NCBI GenBank assembly: GCA_013433145.1
Contig: CM024188.1
Span: 1,612,001 to 1,676,000, forward strand
DNA length: 64,000 bases
From: Ascaris suum
Lineage: Eukaryota > Nematoda > Chromadorea > Rhabditida > Ascarididae
Reading direction: 5' to 3'
Each line of letters begins with the position of its first letter. Within the stretch, counting starts at the first letter, position 1. The translations under genes were made by a program, and so were the position numbers. This document shows, one piece after another, positions 1-25,443 of this stretch. The notes beneath the pieces are model-generated. The model saw only the letters and a list, made by a program, of their open reading frames with translations, was not told the DNA's origin and made no database searches.

Positions 1-1404
1 TCGATTTGAAATGTTACGTAATTTCGGCATTAGATGAACATCCACTATATGAAACGCTTAGGTAACCGTCCGATACATCATTACAGCATCAACCAAAAAA
101 AAAAAAACTCGCTATGTTTTCATGGTGTCATCTGCAACGAAACATTTTTAGCCATATACGAATAAAATGTTTATCATTAATGTGATTCAAAATGCATGGA
201 ATTTTTTTACGGTCCTCTGCTGCTTTTCGTTTGTAATGTTGCATTTTCTAGCTTGTAGAAAAAAAAAAAAAAAAAAAAACAAGGAGGGAGAGAAGGGAAA
301 GTACTTACGAGACGGAAACCTTCCTCTGTTAAGGAGCAAGTTTCCCGATTTTTTGCCGATTTTTTTTTCTTACGATACTGTTTCTTCTCTCCTTTTTTTT
401 TTTACTTAAGACTACTCTGTTAAAAAGGTCATTTACAGCACGCATCGCACAGTTTATAGGCCACTTTATTGCTGGAGTTTTTCAACTGTCAACCACTTTC
501 AGTATTCGTTTAGAGCTTTATTACTAATAGCAAATAAAATCACCCATATAACTCAAGCCTTATGCAACAGCTGCTGCAACATTTTGATGCGTAAACATAA
601 GTGCCGCAAGAATGAAACATTGGAAAATTGCTATACGCCTTGGCTCATGCAAGTTTTTCTTGAGGGGTGCGGGAAAATGAAGGGAGAGAGAAAGGTCAAT
701 TAAGCTTTGACAACATTGTGAAGTTAAGCCTTCACCTTGCAGCAATTTTTGAAGTTTTTAGCACAATAGCCGATTAGGTGATATACACAGTAATCGTAGT
801 CAATGGTTTCATGGTGGAAAATTCGCTAAAAGAAACTAACCTACTTATGATTATTCCACTAGTAGACCACGAGAACAGAAACTCAATACTAGCTGAACGC
901 TTGAGGAATCGTTTCTTAATGGGACATTACCTCTTCATAATTTCGTGGTAAGAACCAAACGCTTTCGCGCATCTGAAATCAACTCGTAAACTTTTTTCAC
1001 TCTTATAAATTCTCTAATGGGTGTTAACGGTTAGTAAGGTCGCGCTTTTCTACAGCTAAAGAGATTTATTGCATATTTATATTCCGTTTTGAAAGACTAT
1101 CGAATTGAAAGAAAAAGCTTTGCAATGAAAAATATGGAAGCGTAAATTATCTAATCAAATCACTATTCTGAAGGCATTCTCTTTCTAAACATTAAACTTA
1201 GACACTTGATAATGATGCGATGAGAGCGATCTTCGCAAACTGCATTGATCGTTTCTTTCCTGCGTCTGTTGCCCGCGATATTTCATACTTAAATGTGAAA
1301 GTAAAAACGAAAACTATCTTTCTTTATTTAAAAAAATTTGAGGTAAATGCAGAAAGCACAATGAGCGCTAATCACCACAGAATTTTCATAATGAGTTATT
1401 TCAG
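1..1404. other. AT-rich flank, no assignable gene
   Basis: AT-rich sequence with poly-A and poly-T runs near 95-105, 258-279 and 395-405. An open stretch from 1220 to about 1340 on the plus strand ends at a GTAAAT donor-like site, but its phase does not join the exon at 1405, so I do not call it. Upstream exons of the gene ending at 1727 may lie here or outside the window. Confidence 0.4.
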
Positions 1405-1727
1405 AAATCATCACGGCAATTGTAGCATCGGTACTCGGCGACCTGCGTACGGTTATTTCGTTACGGTTCAGCATGAACCACATGGTAACGTTAAAGGATC
1501 GCAAAATTTCAAGCGAAACGTTCTCCAGTTGTTACGAAAGCGCAAATCTATACGCAGGTATTAAGAATACGATCTACGAGAGAGACATATCCAACACATC
1601 AACACTGCCAATTAAAGATCGCATTGATTATGCTAAGAAGGTGCAATCAACCGAACAACGCCATCACAAGCATCTCTCAGTGTCTTCTCATTTCACCTCT
1701 ATGCCTATCAAATGCTTATTCAACTGA
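1405..1727 (+). CDS. Terminal exon of an unidentified gene
   Basis: A clean TTATTTCAG acceptor ends at 1404. From it one frame (two bases, then 106 codons) stays open to a TGA at 1725-1727, which is unusually long for this base composition. The peptide starts IITAIVASVLGDLRTVISLR and continues with a hydrophilic, Ser/Thr/Lys-rich segment to the C-terminus PIKCLFN. The first 15 or so residues are hydrophobic, so the exon could begin inside a membrane segment. An internal GTATTA donor-like site at 1559 allows a shorter version. I do not recognise the family. The exon enters in phase 1 (one base supplied by the previous exon), and no matching upstream exon was found. Confidence 0.45.
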
Positions 1728-2853
<1,126 letters not shown>

Positions 2854-2928
2854 ATGCATCAAATAAGCGTTTTTGGAGCTTATCCCGAGAAAAAGCATTT
2901 TGTATTTTACGGTGGTACCGAGAATACT
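2854..2928 (+). CDS. Possible first coding exon, unknown gene
   Basis: An ATG lies 18 bases after a TTTTTTAG acceptor-like site that would suit spliced-leader addition. It opens 25 codons (MHQISVFGAYPEKKHFVFYG and five more) that end exactly at a GTAAGC donor. The composition is protein-like, with both charged and aromatic residues. The next exon is unclear. An in-phase block at about 3102-3188 (starting RETEAERCIFSGDEQFEEAD) is one option, but its acceptor, TTTCAAG, is poor. Family unknown. Confidence 0.3.
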
Positions 2929-3772
2929 GTAAGCCCGCCTCTCAGGTCAATCTCAGGGGTTGTAACACCTCGGTTTCCCAGAGAAGCGATTACTTCTGGT
3001 GTGCGTGCGTGTGCCTTTCAGGATATGTCTTAAGATGAAAGGCCGATTTAATTCGAGCGGCTTGAATTTGAGTGAAATTTGTATGGAATGATGTCTTTCA
3101 AGAGGGAGACGGAAGCGGAAAGGTGTATCTTCAGCGGTGATGAACAATTTGAGGAGGCTGACTATACTCAAAGATTTACGTATGGATAGTGACATACGAG
3201 AGTTTTAATGATGATAGCAAGGATTTCCAAGAGGAATTAAAAATGCTGCAAGTGTAGTTTAGTAGTGCAAAAATATTTTTGTCAAAGTGCATCGCAAAGT
3301 TCCTTTTTCAGTAATGGTCGCTGATTGAGTAATTTGATGCTAAAATTTGCTATACGTTTTTTGCAAGAAATTGATCGAAAAGCATTGATTTATTACAATC
3401 TTTTTCGTTACCTTTTAAAATTTATGGAGTAGTACTTTAAAGACATCTACTTTAGATTAATGAAATAATGCGCTGAAAATAATGGAATTTCTGCGAGCGA
3501 AAAAAAAAATATTGCTTTTTATTGACAATGTGAGTTGAAAAGTGCACTAAATTCTATATCATCTGCGAAAAAAATGGTGAAGAAATTTTTTTGCAAGTAT
3601 TCTGTCCCTTTTTTTCAACATTATTGAGTTCAGTTTTGCATTTGAATTCGAGAATTCCGCAATTCTCAAAAAATTAGTTATCTTCTTAAGTGAACGTCTA
3701 ATTGTTTAATTTGGCAGCAAAGTCGAAAAAGGTGGACGCATCATTTTTTGAACTCGAGTTAATTTTATTTAG

Positions 3773-3889
3773 AACGACATGGCAATTCCCGATAAAAAAT
3801 TCGGATTATTGAAATTTGATGTTCATATGTTGGGAAGGGATCCCATTGGTGAACAAGTTGAAGGCACCGATTTTGCCATTGCCTATTAA
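3773..3889 (+). CDS. Possible short coding exon
   Basis: A TTTTATTTAG acceptor ends at 3772. From it one frame runs 38 codons to TAA at 3887-3889. The peptide from its Met begins MAIPDKKFGLLKFDVHMLGR and ends TDFAIAY, which looks like protein rather than random AT-rich translation. It is not recognised and could be a terminal exon or a mobile-element fragment. It does not join the candidate exon at 2854-2928 by an obvious route. Confidence 0.25.
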   Translation, partial: NDMAIPDKKFGLLKFDVHMLGRDPIGEQVEGTDFAIAY

Positions 3890-6800
3890 CTTAGACATGG
3901 TTTTAAAAAAATAGTGGGAAAACGTTGCTAAGTTTTTTTTAAAGAGTTTCAAGTCAGAGGTTGGATACATCGACCGACCATACAGAATGAGCCCTCATGC
4001 CACTGAGTCTTTCCATGTTAAGAACTAGAGCAGATTTTTCAACAAGCCGTTGTATGCCCTCATATTAACTTCCTATAAATTCTAAAGACTCCTAAATGAA
4101 AAATTGCAGCAAAGAAATATTTACAACGCTTGAATGCAGAAAAAAACTCCTTGAGCGTTTAAGTTTTCTCTGATGTATTTTTGATAACAAGAAGACCATC
4201 TATAAAGGCTCATCGTTTGCACTGAATTGATGTTGCATCGGAAACAAACGCAATGAATCATATAAATGCCTTCGGGATAAGGCAAACAACACCATCTCTC
4301 GACCCAGTCGATTAGGTCAGGATGAGGTAGTTAATGTAGGTGGCGGTACTGAGCATCGCGTGTTAAATACCGGAATAACGGAATGCGGAGTTAATAATAA
4401 GCCACTGTATTCGTAAAGTGTTGATTGGTTAGAAATGGGTGGCGAACAGTGAAATTGGTGTTTGTTGCCCACTGTGGTGGTGAATTTTAAATGAATCACC
4501 AGAAGATTTTTGCAAATATCAGATCGATTTCTTCCACGTGAAATCGATATGATTTGAAGCGCTATGTTATAGCACTCGAGTTAATCATATTCCATCAGCG
4601 AGGAATACTCCACATAAGTGACGCATTCAATTAACTTACTATTGTCCTAATATGCGTCGACTTACTCACAATTTGGAAAAGATTGCCTGCAACAACCATT
4701 TCCGCCTTTAAGAAATTCTTCGCTTTTTCAAAGAAGGTAATAAATTAGAGTCTAACCTGACGTAAAAAAAATGAGCTTCTTAAAATCAGAAATGATGTCA
4801 GTGGATTTCTAGCAATGTTAAGGAATCAGACGTTAGTGAAAACCGGAAATTTTCATTTTGCTTCTGTAAAATATCCGCTTGATCGCAATTATACCATAAA
4901 TGAGCATTCATAAATTTCCGCTTTATCGATCATTAGAAAATAATTTGTAATATGTATAAGTGAATGCAAAGAAAATAAATATAATAGTAGAATTTATTGA
5001 TATGTACCATATAGCGACCAGCAACAAATAAACACCGTACGAGAAGGTTGAAAAGAATAAAATGCTTATGAGCATTAAAATGCTTATAATACAAATTAAA
5101 ATATAACAAGCATTTATAGCATCACATCGTTTATGATAGAGTCATTACTCTATACTTATAGACAATGGAGAATATAGAATAGCCAATCATATCGTCATTA
5201 TATATTTACTTTTAAAAGCATATTTATATAGAATTGCTAGCAATATTTAATTAGCATTTGCTAATTTCAATGTCGAAGAAAGTACACATTTAAAATTCTC
5301 CTGCTAGATTTTTGCTAAACCAATAAGGAAAACCTTGTTTCTATATTCAGTTGCAATTTCGCTTTGCGAAATTCTTTGCATACGCATGTGCACGTCTACA
5401 TGTCAGGTAATACCAGGCAGGAATTGCTTAACCCGGAGCTAAGAAAATTGTTGGGCGTAATTCACGCTATAGGATGACAATCTATGCTTTAAAAGTCGCG
5501 CTGATTCATTTACCTTCAACAGCGGCTATTGGTATTCAAAGGTGCTATGAAATTTGCACGTATTTCAAGCCAAATAAATTTTCGTTTTTGATGAGTCGGG
5601 CCACAGGAAAAAACGAATCTTTTGGAAGTGATCCCACTAATCAGTATGCCAAAACTCATAATTTTTCAACTTCTCTAATATGCTCCTCCATTTGTTTGCG
5701 ATGATATTGCGCCATACAATTAGAGAAATTCGATCGTTTTTGCAAAGGACGGTGAATGCAAAATGTGTTTTTCCACCTATATCGGATCATTCTGATGTTA
5801 GTCAATTGCGATTATTACAATATTTCAGTAGTTTCATTTCCTTATTGTCACCTTCACTGAGCAAATTTTTCCACTGAAGCACTAAAGAAATTTATTAGAG
5901 CATAGAAAATATCGGTTTCTATGTTTCTCTTTCATCGCTCAAATGTTGTTCTATACTTTTGCAACTGATCGAAACAATAAGAAGATCCACATTTTACAGC
6001 CAAAAAAAAAAGCTTCCGGAAAGTTTTTTATAGTAATTTAACCTATATCGATCATTAGCAGATTAGTCGTTAATTGATTCGCTGAAATTGCTTTCTACTC
6101 TAATCGATAAACATAAATCCATCGTTCGTTATTGATATATCTGGAGTTTTTCCGCAAAACTAATCAAATCACTCCACGAATGTGGTGAGCGTCCAGAAAA
6201 AAAAAAGAAAGCAAACAATAATGAATCGATAGTTTTAAAACTAAATAAAGCACATAGAACAGTTGTACAATCCGTTGAAAAAAAAAAAAAAAAAAAAAAA
6301 AAAAAGAAAAAAGAAGAAAAAGATTTTAAGGTTTTTGAAAAGAAGTTAAGCAAGATATTCACAAGTAGTACATATATACGAATCATCGATGACTAATTAT
6401 TTTCATATTGAGTTGTGCAATTGAGCTGAATATTTGCTAATATATATAACGATCGATGAATGATAGATCAAATGATCAACTAAGCAATTTCCGCATTTGA
6501 ATTTTAAGCATCGATAAAATTCACGCAAATCAGATCAAATCCCTTTTGAAAATACAATGCACAATATTCTGAAGTGATTTATTACGGTGTCTCTCGTTTA
6601 TTGTATAAATGTCTCAAAATATCGTAAATATATCGTATATAACCTACTCGTCCGCCGGAAAAAGCTAATTAGTTAAGCTCGCGCTTTACCGCCTAGCTTA
6701 CACGTCAACAGCTTTAGTACTCAGTTCTGCTAAAAAAAAAGTGAATTCACTACGACCTATCTCGACCGCATGCTGGAATTTTTTTTTTTTTTGGTAGGCT

Positions 6801-6985
6801 GATATCAAAAGATGTTCTATATTTTTGAAATTTCAACTGCTATTTTCACTTCTAATTTCCAATTATTTTCAGACGCAAGCGATTTTTTTTTTGCATCATT
6901 TATGGAGCATGACACATTTCCGTCCTTCATCACTTTCAAATCCACTTGAGATTTCGAGATTAGCCGTCCTAAAACTGGGTAACCT
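3890..6985. other. Intergenic, no gene seen
   Basis: Mostly AT-rich, with poly-A runs (a long one at about 6280-6305). A slightly GC-richer block at 4260-4500 shows no convincing frame. Reverse AATAAA signals near 6578-6602 could serve the gene at 6986-7523. Confidence 0.4.
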
Positions 6986-7523
6986 CTATAGCTCGATCGA
7001 TCTAACACGATCAACGTCTACGTTTGAATTTAGCGCTTTCAACATATTGGCATCAATTGCTTAAGAAATTTTTTCGTTTCATTATTTACACCTAAATGGA
7101 CACATAATGAATTCATAAATGATATATGTTTGTAGGATAGGGAAACGGAAAACTGACGCCATGATGTTGAGAGCGTTAGATTCAAATACATATTTGATCT
7201 GTCAAACAATGAAATATGACCTAAGGGTGAACCTTCACAACACACTTCGCTGATATTTTCATCAGCTAAGCCTTTTCCGGTATTGAGTTTTTCTAACTAT
7301 TCTTAACGTTTTGTTCCATATTCTTCCACATATCTAGGGCTCGTTTCGCATTTTGTGAAGCACAAATAGGAATTTTAAATTCGTTTTTGCTCTTCCATGT
7401 TTGTCCTTTCTTTTCGTCAATAATTCGTGATTCCAGTCGCGTCTTTAGCCAGCCAAAGTTGTTGACTTCTGGTTTCTTAGATCTTCCCTGTTGCACCTGG
7501 AAATAGTGCTCGATATTTTCCAT
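6986..7523 (-). CDS. Two-exon gene for a 99-aa IRF-like DNA-binding-domain protein (tentative)
   Basis: Exon 1 is 7523-7298 (ATG at 7523) and ends at a GTTAGA donor. Exon 2 is 7059-6986, after a TTTCTTAAG acceptor. The split codon joins in phase, giving exactly 300 nt with a TAG stop. Residues 24-53 contain GWLKTRLES, then G40-x-x-W43, then EFKIP. This order resembles the IRF domain pattern W-L-x-x-x-I-x-S ... G-x-x-W ... F-x-IP. Trp66 follows at about the place of a later IRF tryptophan. Exon 2 gives DANMLKALNSNVDVDRV (78-94), which lines up with the IRF recognition-helix region KANFRCALNSLPDIEEV. Three tryptophans remain instead of five, and the minor-groove WKHA segment is replaced by ICAS. 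The protein would be a bare DNA-binding domain with no IRF-association domain. The exon structure is fairly well supported; the family assignment is weak and made from memory. Another winged-helix or a MADF/SANT-like domain is possible. Confidence 0.4.
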
Positions 7524-8199
7524 ATTGCAGAGAAGATTCACAAAAAGAAGTTCATTTATCAAAAACTAATCGATTTCCGCATAAGCCTAATAAATGACAT
7601 TGTGTATTCTACGCGGAAGTTTAAAAATCAGATGAACCTTAAATTCTCGTTATAAATTACGTTGAAATGAAATAAAACGGAAGAAGAAATTCCTTATTTT
7701 AGACTTTTTCATTCGAGCTCTTTTACTGCATTTACTATCATAAGATCGAAGTATTTCAATCGTGAATTGTTCCCAAACTATTTTTCTTAGGCCTTTTCTT
7801 TCATTCCGTCAGATCACTTACTTTTTGTTGCAGTGAGAGTTTTTCACTTCGAATTTCCCTCTTCACGAGAAAGTTGACCATTTTATGTGCGTTAAAATTT
7901 GCCGAACGTTTGAACCGAAATTTAGCATAGTCTAATAAATAATACGGGTTTCATGTGTGAAGAAAACACTGATACAAGTGTTATCAAAAGTTCATCGGAA
8001 CTTCGAATAGTCACTCTTTTCTAAATATACTGACAATGATTTCTTGATCGCGAAAATTAAAAAAATTTCAGTTGTAGGCAAAGTAGTCATCTGCGACATC
8101 TTCTCTATCTAACTCCATTTTCCGAACAGTACAGGCTAAACATTATTGCTAGTCCTTAAAAAACACCCGAGTTGATGAATGTTTAAAAAGGTGTGTTAA
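7524..8199. other. Spacer between the kinase and IRF-like genes
   Basis: No coding segment found. Both flanking genes read leftward. About 770 bp separates the kinase stop from the next start, longer than a typical nematode operon gap. Any promoter of the downstream gene would lie here. Confidence 0.4.
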
Positions 8200-8205
8200 T
8201 TTATT
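8200..8205 (-). terminator. Polyadenylation signal AATAAA of the kinase gene
   Basis: AATAAA on the minus strand, 87 bases beyond the TAA stop at 8292-8294. No closer copy was noticed, so it is the likely 3' end signal. Confidence 0.5.
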
Positions 8206-8291
8206 TAGAAACGATTTCATAAACGATTTAAGAAAAAGGATTTCTGTGCACTTTCCTTTGAAGCGAAGAGTTTGCAAGACATTGCCAATAG

Positions 8292-21155
<12,864 letters not shown>

Positions 21156-21225
21156 TGCCAGCTAGCAGCAATTTGAAGCTGCTAGCATCCAATGCCGGAA
21201 TAATGCTGTGACTCGATAAGCTCAC

Positions 21226-21228
21226 CCT
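21226..21228 (-). promoter_or_regulatory. Possible trans-splice acceptor of the kinase gene
   Basis: TACTTTTAG then GGTGAGC on the minus strand, 71 bases before the start codon at 21155. No upstream coding exon was found, so it may receive a spliced leader or end a 5'UTR intron. Confidence 0.3.
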
Positions 21229-22392
21229 AAAAGTACCACAATAACGAATCGTAAAACTCATAACGAATGAACATAAATGGGATTTTCGCTCAAGAAACGA
21301 TTGTTAGTTGCCACCGCTTGCCAACGTCTGTAGTCTTCGCTTAGTTGAACGCTGCCTGCCCGTTCAACAACGCTGGTCTGAATCATGCATTACACGTCTT
21401 GTCTCTCGCTCGACGCATTTGTGAACCGGAAAGAAATCACCCGAGAAAAAAAAAAATGAATCGACACAAAAACGATGGTTACTCATTTTGTCGTTTTCTA
21501 CAACTCATATTAAATATGCATACAATACTTTGTACAAAAGCTACAAACAATTTTTTAAACCCTTTTTTCTAGTTGATTTATTGATATTTCAGTCAATTTT
21601 TGCAATATCCCAACATAAAATTGAGGATAAATTGCACTTTTTGAGGTCTATCGCCGAGTGATTTCTTATAAACTCCTCTTAACGACATGATGATATGGCG
21701 ACAATTCTATAACGTCTATGAAACGAATACAACAATCAATCGCAATCAAAATTCGAGCACTTGTTAGACAATTCAAAATTCAATTCAACGAAAATTCTCG
21801 TAAATCCTCTTATCCTCGTAAGACAACAATTAAAACTTTCTCAGATTGAAATGTTAAATGCAAAATCGATCGATAAAATTTACATTTATTGAAATATATA
21901 CGAGATGATAGCGCTTCCTTATTAATACTGAATACTTCTGAGACATTCTTTCGTTTTAGTGAAATTTTCATGGCTAAATTCTATGTATGAGTCATTTATT
22001 AATCTTTGAAGAAAAAAAAAACTTAATGATAAAATGGTCATTAAAAAAAAACCTCAAACCAACACAAAAAAAAAAACAATTCAATTAAGATTTGCAAAAG
22101 TGCAAAACCAACGACACTCTTCTAACAACACCATAGCAGAATATGCAATACTCTAAAAATCAGTATGGATGAGTATGACCGAATTATATGTCACACCTAT
22201 GTTTAACAAATAACTAATTAAACAAGGTAGAAATTGATAGACTCAGGTAAGAAATAAATGCATTCCGACAAGAAAGAAGCAACCAAGCAATGCTAACAAG
22301 GCAGGCGTGTTTAAATGGATTGAAAGCGGGTGGCACCTGACTGAATGGATGCACTCGGCGGGACACCACATAGCCAACAAAGAAATGTTCCT

Positions 22393-22395
<3 letters not shown>

Positions 22396-22425
<30 letters not shown>
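22396..22425. repeat. (CA)n microsatellite
   Basis: About 15 CA units followed by TACACA and a poly-A run. The Cys-Val runs it produces on the minus strand are artefacts. Confidence 0.95.
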
Positions 22426-22430
<5 letters not shown>

Positions 22431-22758
22431 AAAAAAAAAAGCGACAGCGCCGCTTGTTTGGTAGAAGCGTGTCGAATTGAACGTGTATTGGTTGCTTCAT
22501 GATTACGACCAATCACAAGCACACATTTCGCTAGTAATGTGCCAGCTGATAAAACTGCTAATATAGGCGTTTATAATCGAGCGCATATCACATTCACTAT
22601 TCGCCAATCTGTCTGCTTTGCAATGATATCCGATTTGGCGCACTGTTGCAAATGAGCATCATTTGTGATGTGCGATAAACTACCATCAACTCTTTCCTGA
22701 CACATGAAAAGAAGCAGTAAATTCAACACCTTCTAGGGGAACGTGTTATCATAACACA

Positions 22759-22998
22759 TTGTTTATTGAAAGTAACATGCCGCCCGATAGATTAGAAAAT
22801 AAATATTATACAGCAATGTGTTATCTTGTAGTACTTAATGTTTGTTACGACCTTCTTACTTTTTATGCACTCTTTAGCAAACCGGAAAGAAGCAATTCTT
22901 TAATGAGATTTATTATGTTGCTGATAATAGCGAAAGTGCTCCTTTTTTTTGCATTTATTAACAGAATTCGTCTCTTTGAACAGATTCACTTCATATAG
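22759..22998 (+). CDS. Small open frame, possible two-helix membrane peptide
   Basis: 79 codons from an ATG (MFIESNMPPDRLENKYYTAM) with two hydrophobic stretches at about residues 20-41 and 49-69 and a polar hinge containing KPERSN. AT-rich codons make chance hydrophobicity likely. No family is recognised. It could be an exon of a receptor or just chance. Confidence 0.2.
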   Translation: MFIESNMPPDRLENKYYTAMCYLVVLNVCYDLLTFYALFSKPERSNSLMRFIMLLIIAKVLLFFAFINRIRLFEQIHFI

Positions 22999-23262
22999 TT
23001 AAAATGCAAGAACGATATGGTATTGCAAATCACAAGGAAAGTGAAAAACCTAAGCAGATGAGTAAACGAACGTTTAGCGCGCACAGTGCTAACGATTCAC
23101 TGAATAGTGTTGTTTGCACATTCGCAAATATGAGTGGACAATCTAGAATCCTTCAGAGGAATTTCATATAATATTGCTTGAAATCTATTTAAAGTTTGTC
23201 ATTTCTAGAACGCGGCCCTTTAATCCAACCTAATCCGAAATACCTGCTCATTTATTCGACGT

Positions 23263-23578
23263 TTAAAATAGCTCAAGCCAGAATATCTGCTCATTTCCCT
23301 CATTTCCCTCGACATCTGGAGAATTTACCGACTTATACAAAGGGATATTATCTCTAATGTCTTCAAGCGATATGGTGTTTATGTGTTTTAATATTGCATT
23401 GATATATACTTTCAACATAAAAGTTTTTAAAACGATCGATCTCGAAAGCTTTTCGCTTTTATCAGATAAGAGTGAAATTACATTCCACGTCTGAACCAAT
23501 AGGTTTTGATGAAAGCCTATAAAATAGAAAATTTTATTTGATACTTTTGGAATGAACTGAAAATAACTGACTTGGTAG
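23263..23578 (-). CDS. Possible terminal exon, unknown protein
   Basis: A TAGTTGCAG acceptor precedes a frame of 104 residues to TAA, with a minus-strand AATAAA only a few bases beyond (23256-23251). The peptide includes LLVQTWNVISLLSDKSEKLS and later ISLEDIRDNIPLYKSVNSPD. Its hydrophilic, mixed composition is more protein-like than its AT content predicts. It may share a gene with the membrane-type exons at 24909-25443, but no connecting splice was proved. Confidence 0.25.
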
Positions 23579-24036
23579 CTGCAACTAAAAATCACCACAA
23601 ATAAATATAGTAACACTTGATAGAAGCCGACCTATTTCAACTCGCTGTTTAGTAAGGACGAGAAGAACAATAGCGCGAATTTCTAGCTGCTATTGTTTTC
23701 AGTGGCTTCTACCTTTTCACAATAAGGAATTAGAATTCGTTTGCAAAAGGATTGCAAAAGAGGCACCTCAGTGGCTAACTTTCACTGTTCCTCCGCTGTA
23801 CTGAAAGCAGCCGACTTTTTGGAATATGCACACATAACATTACCCTAGGCGTCAGAGATGAAAAATCGATCGATCAAACGATCACTCCAACACTGGAATG
23901 CTTACTGTTCGACTTTGCTCTCAGGAGACTCTTCAATTAGCCGCGTAGGTCATTTAATTCATAGGAAGAAATGCATTTTCAAAGTCGAAGAGAAGGGAGG
24001 CAAGGAATATGCTATGGGTAACTCCGAGAAAGCATT

Positions 24037-24242
<206 letters not shown>

Positions 24243-24908
24243 TAACATCGCTGTCTTAAATATTGGATGGAATAAGATGCTTCCCTTCTACTAAAAAACA
24301 GAAAACCTCTTTTGATTAAGGATTGCCTCCATTAATTCTACGTTCCCTGCCGAAGACTCTTCAGCACACTAGTATTCCCAACTAGTATTCCCAAGAATAT
24401 TTCCCATAAAGTGCAAAAAGAATATCGATTGATTGGAAAGGTATGATGACTGTATGGTCGCAACGTGTTATAGATTCGAGCAAGCTGCTCACAAGCGAGT
24501 TAAAAATTCCATATAAGCGCCAACAACACCTTAGCTTTCTCGAATCACTGCGAGCAGCATTTCTTCAAATTCGATTTGAATAGGTCGTTAAAGAAATTGA
24601 AAGGCTCGAATGTTTTTTTTTTCACTTAGGTAATGAGCTCACGTCACTTACGACTTCCACTGAGTGCAACAAAATGTTTAGCAATAAACTATTTAACTGG
24701 AAACGCCAAATGCTCGGTTTCTGGAAAGCAATCTTCCCAAAAAAAGAAAGTTGATGTCAATGTGATAACCATTCAACGGGGATAAGGAGAGCGATTGCAG
24801 AAATGAATTCACTTATGGCGGCTTCCATATAATGAATGACACAGATACTTCCCGCAATATCGGAAGTTTAGACTTTGACAGACATCAAGGTAGGTGATAA
24901 AAACTGAA

Positions 24909-25443
24909 CTAGCGAATAGCATAAGCCTTGTTCAGTATGTTCCACTCATACAAACTTCTACTGAACCGGAAAAAACAAATACTCCATTTTAAAAACAGCA
25001 CTAAAAGTTTAAGGCAACTTTTGATGGTCTCTAACAACATCGCTATGTAGAAGAATAGCATCAAACAAATGAATTTAGACACTAGAATGTAGACAATATA
25101 CCACAATGTAATTGGATGGGTAAAGATAAAGTGGAAAATTCTTTCACGTGGTAGTGAGCATATATGATGCCCTGAAAAGTTCATAAAAAATGCAATAGGC
25201 ATCTTAAGCATTAATGGAATGCAAATAAAAATAAAACTTTACCACTGATCGCTGCAAAATCTCACTCTCAATAATAAACTGTAGTGAAATAGTGAAGAGG
25301 AAAAGAATCAAAAGATAAATAATTTTTACATAAAGAAATATTACTACAGAAGTAATAAATCGATTTAATCTAACAGAAATAAGCACCAACTCAAATTTAT
25401 CACTAATATATTGAATTGTGATATAAACGAGTTCATTGTGAAA
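24909..25443 (-). CDS. Possible membrane-protein exons (chemoreceptor-like?)
   Basis: Exon 25443-25243 (67 codons after a CTTATAG acceptor) is followed by a 40-bp intron (GTAAAG ... TTAAG), then exon 25202-24909 (97 codons and stop), all in phase. The first exon has a charged start (FHNELVYITIQYISDKFELV) and a run of Ile/Leu/Phe. The second has further hydrophobic helices separated by charged loops (PRERIFHF, LLETIKSC). The pattern would suit the end of a multi-pass protein such as a nematode chemoreceptor, but no family motif is visible and AT bias inflates hydrophobicity. Confidence 0.25.

Larger units (their letters stand above)
21229..23262. other. Region upstream of the kinase gene
   Basis: Probable promoter region of the leftward kinase gene. 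AT-rich with poly-A runs, a (CA)n array at 22396-22425 and one small open frame (22759-22998). No defined promoter element can be named. Confidence 0.4.

Noticed and set aside
22214..22522. Minus-strand frames with Cys-Val runs
   Set aside because: Translation of the (CA)n microsatellite.
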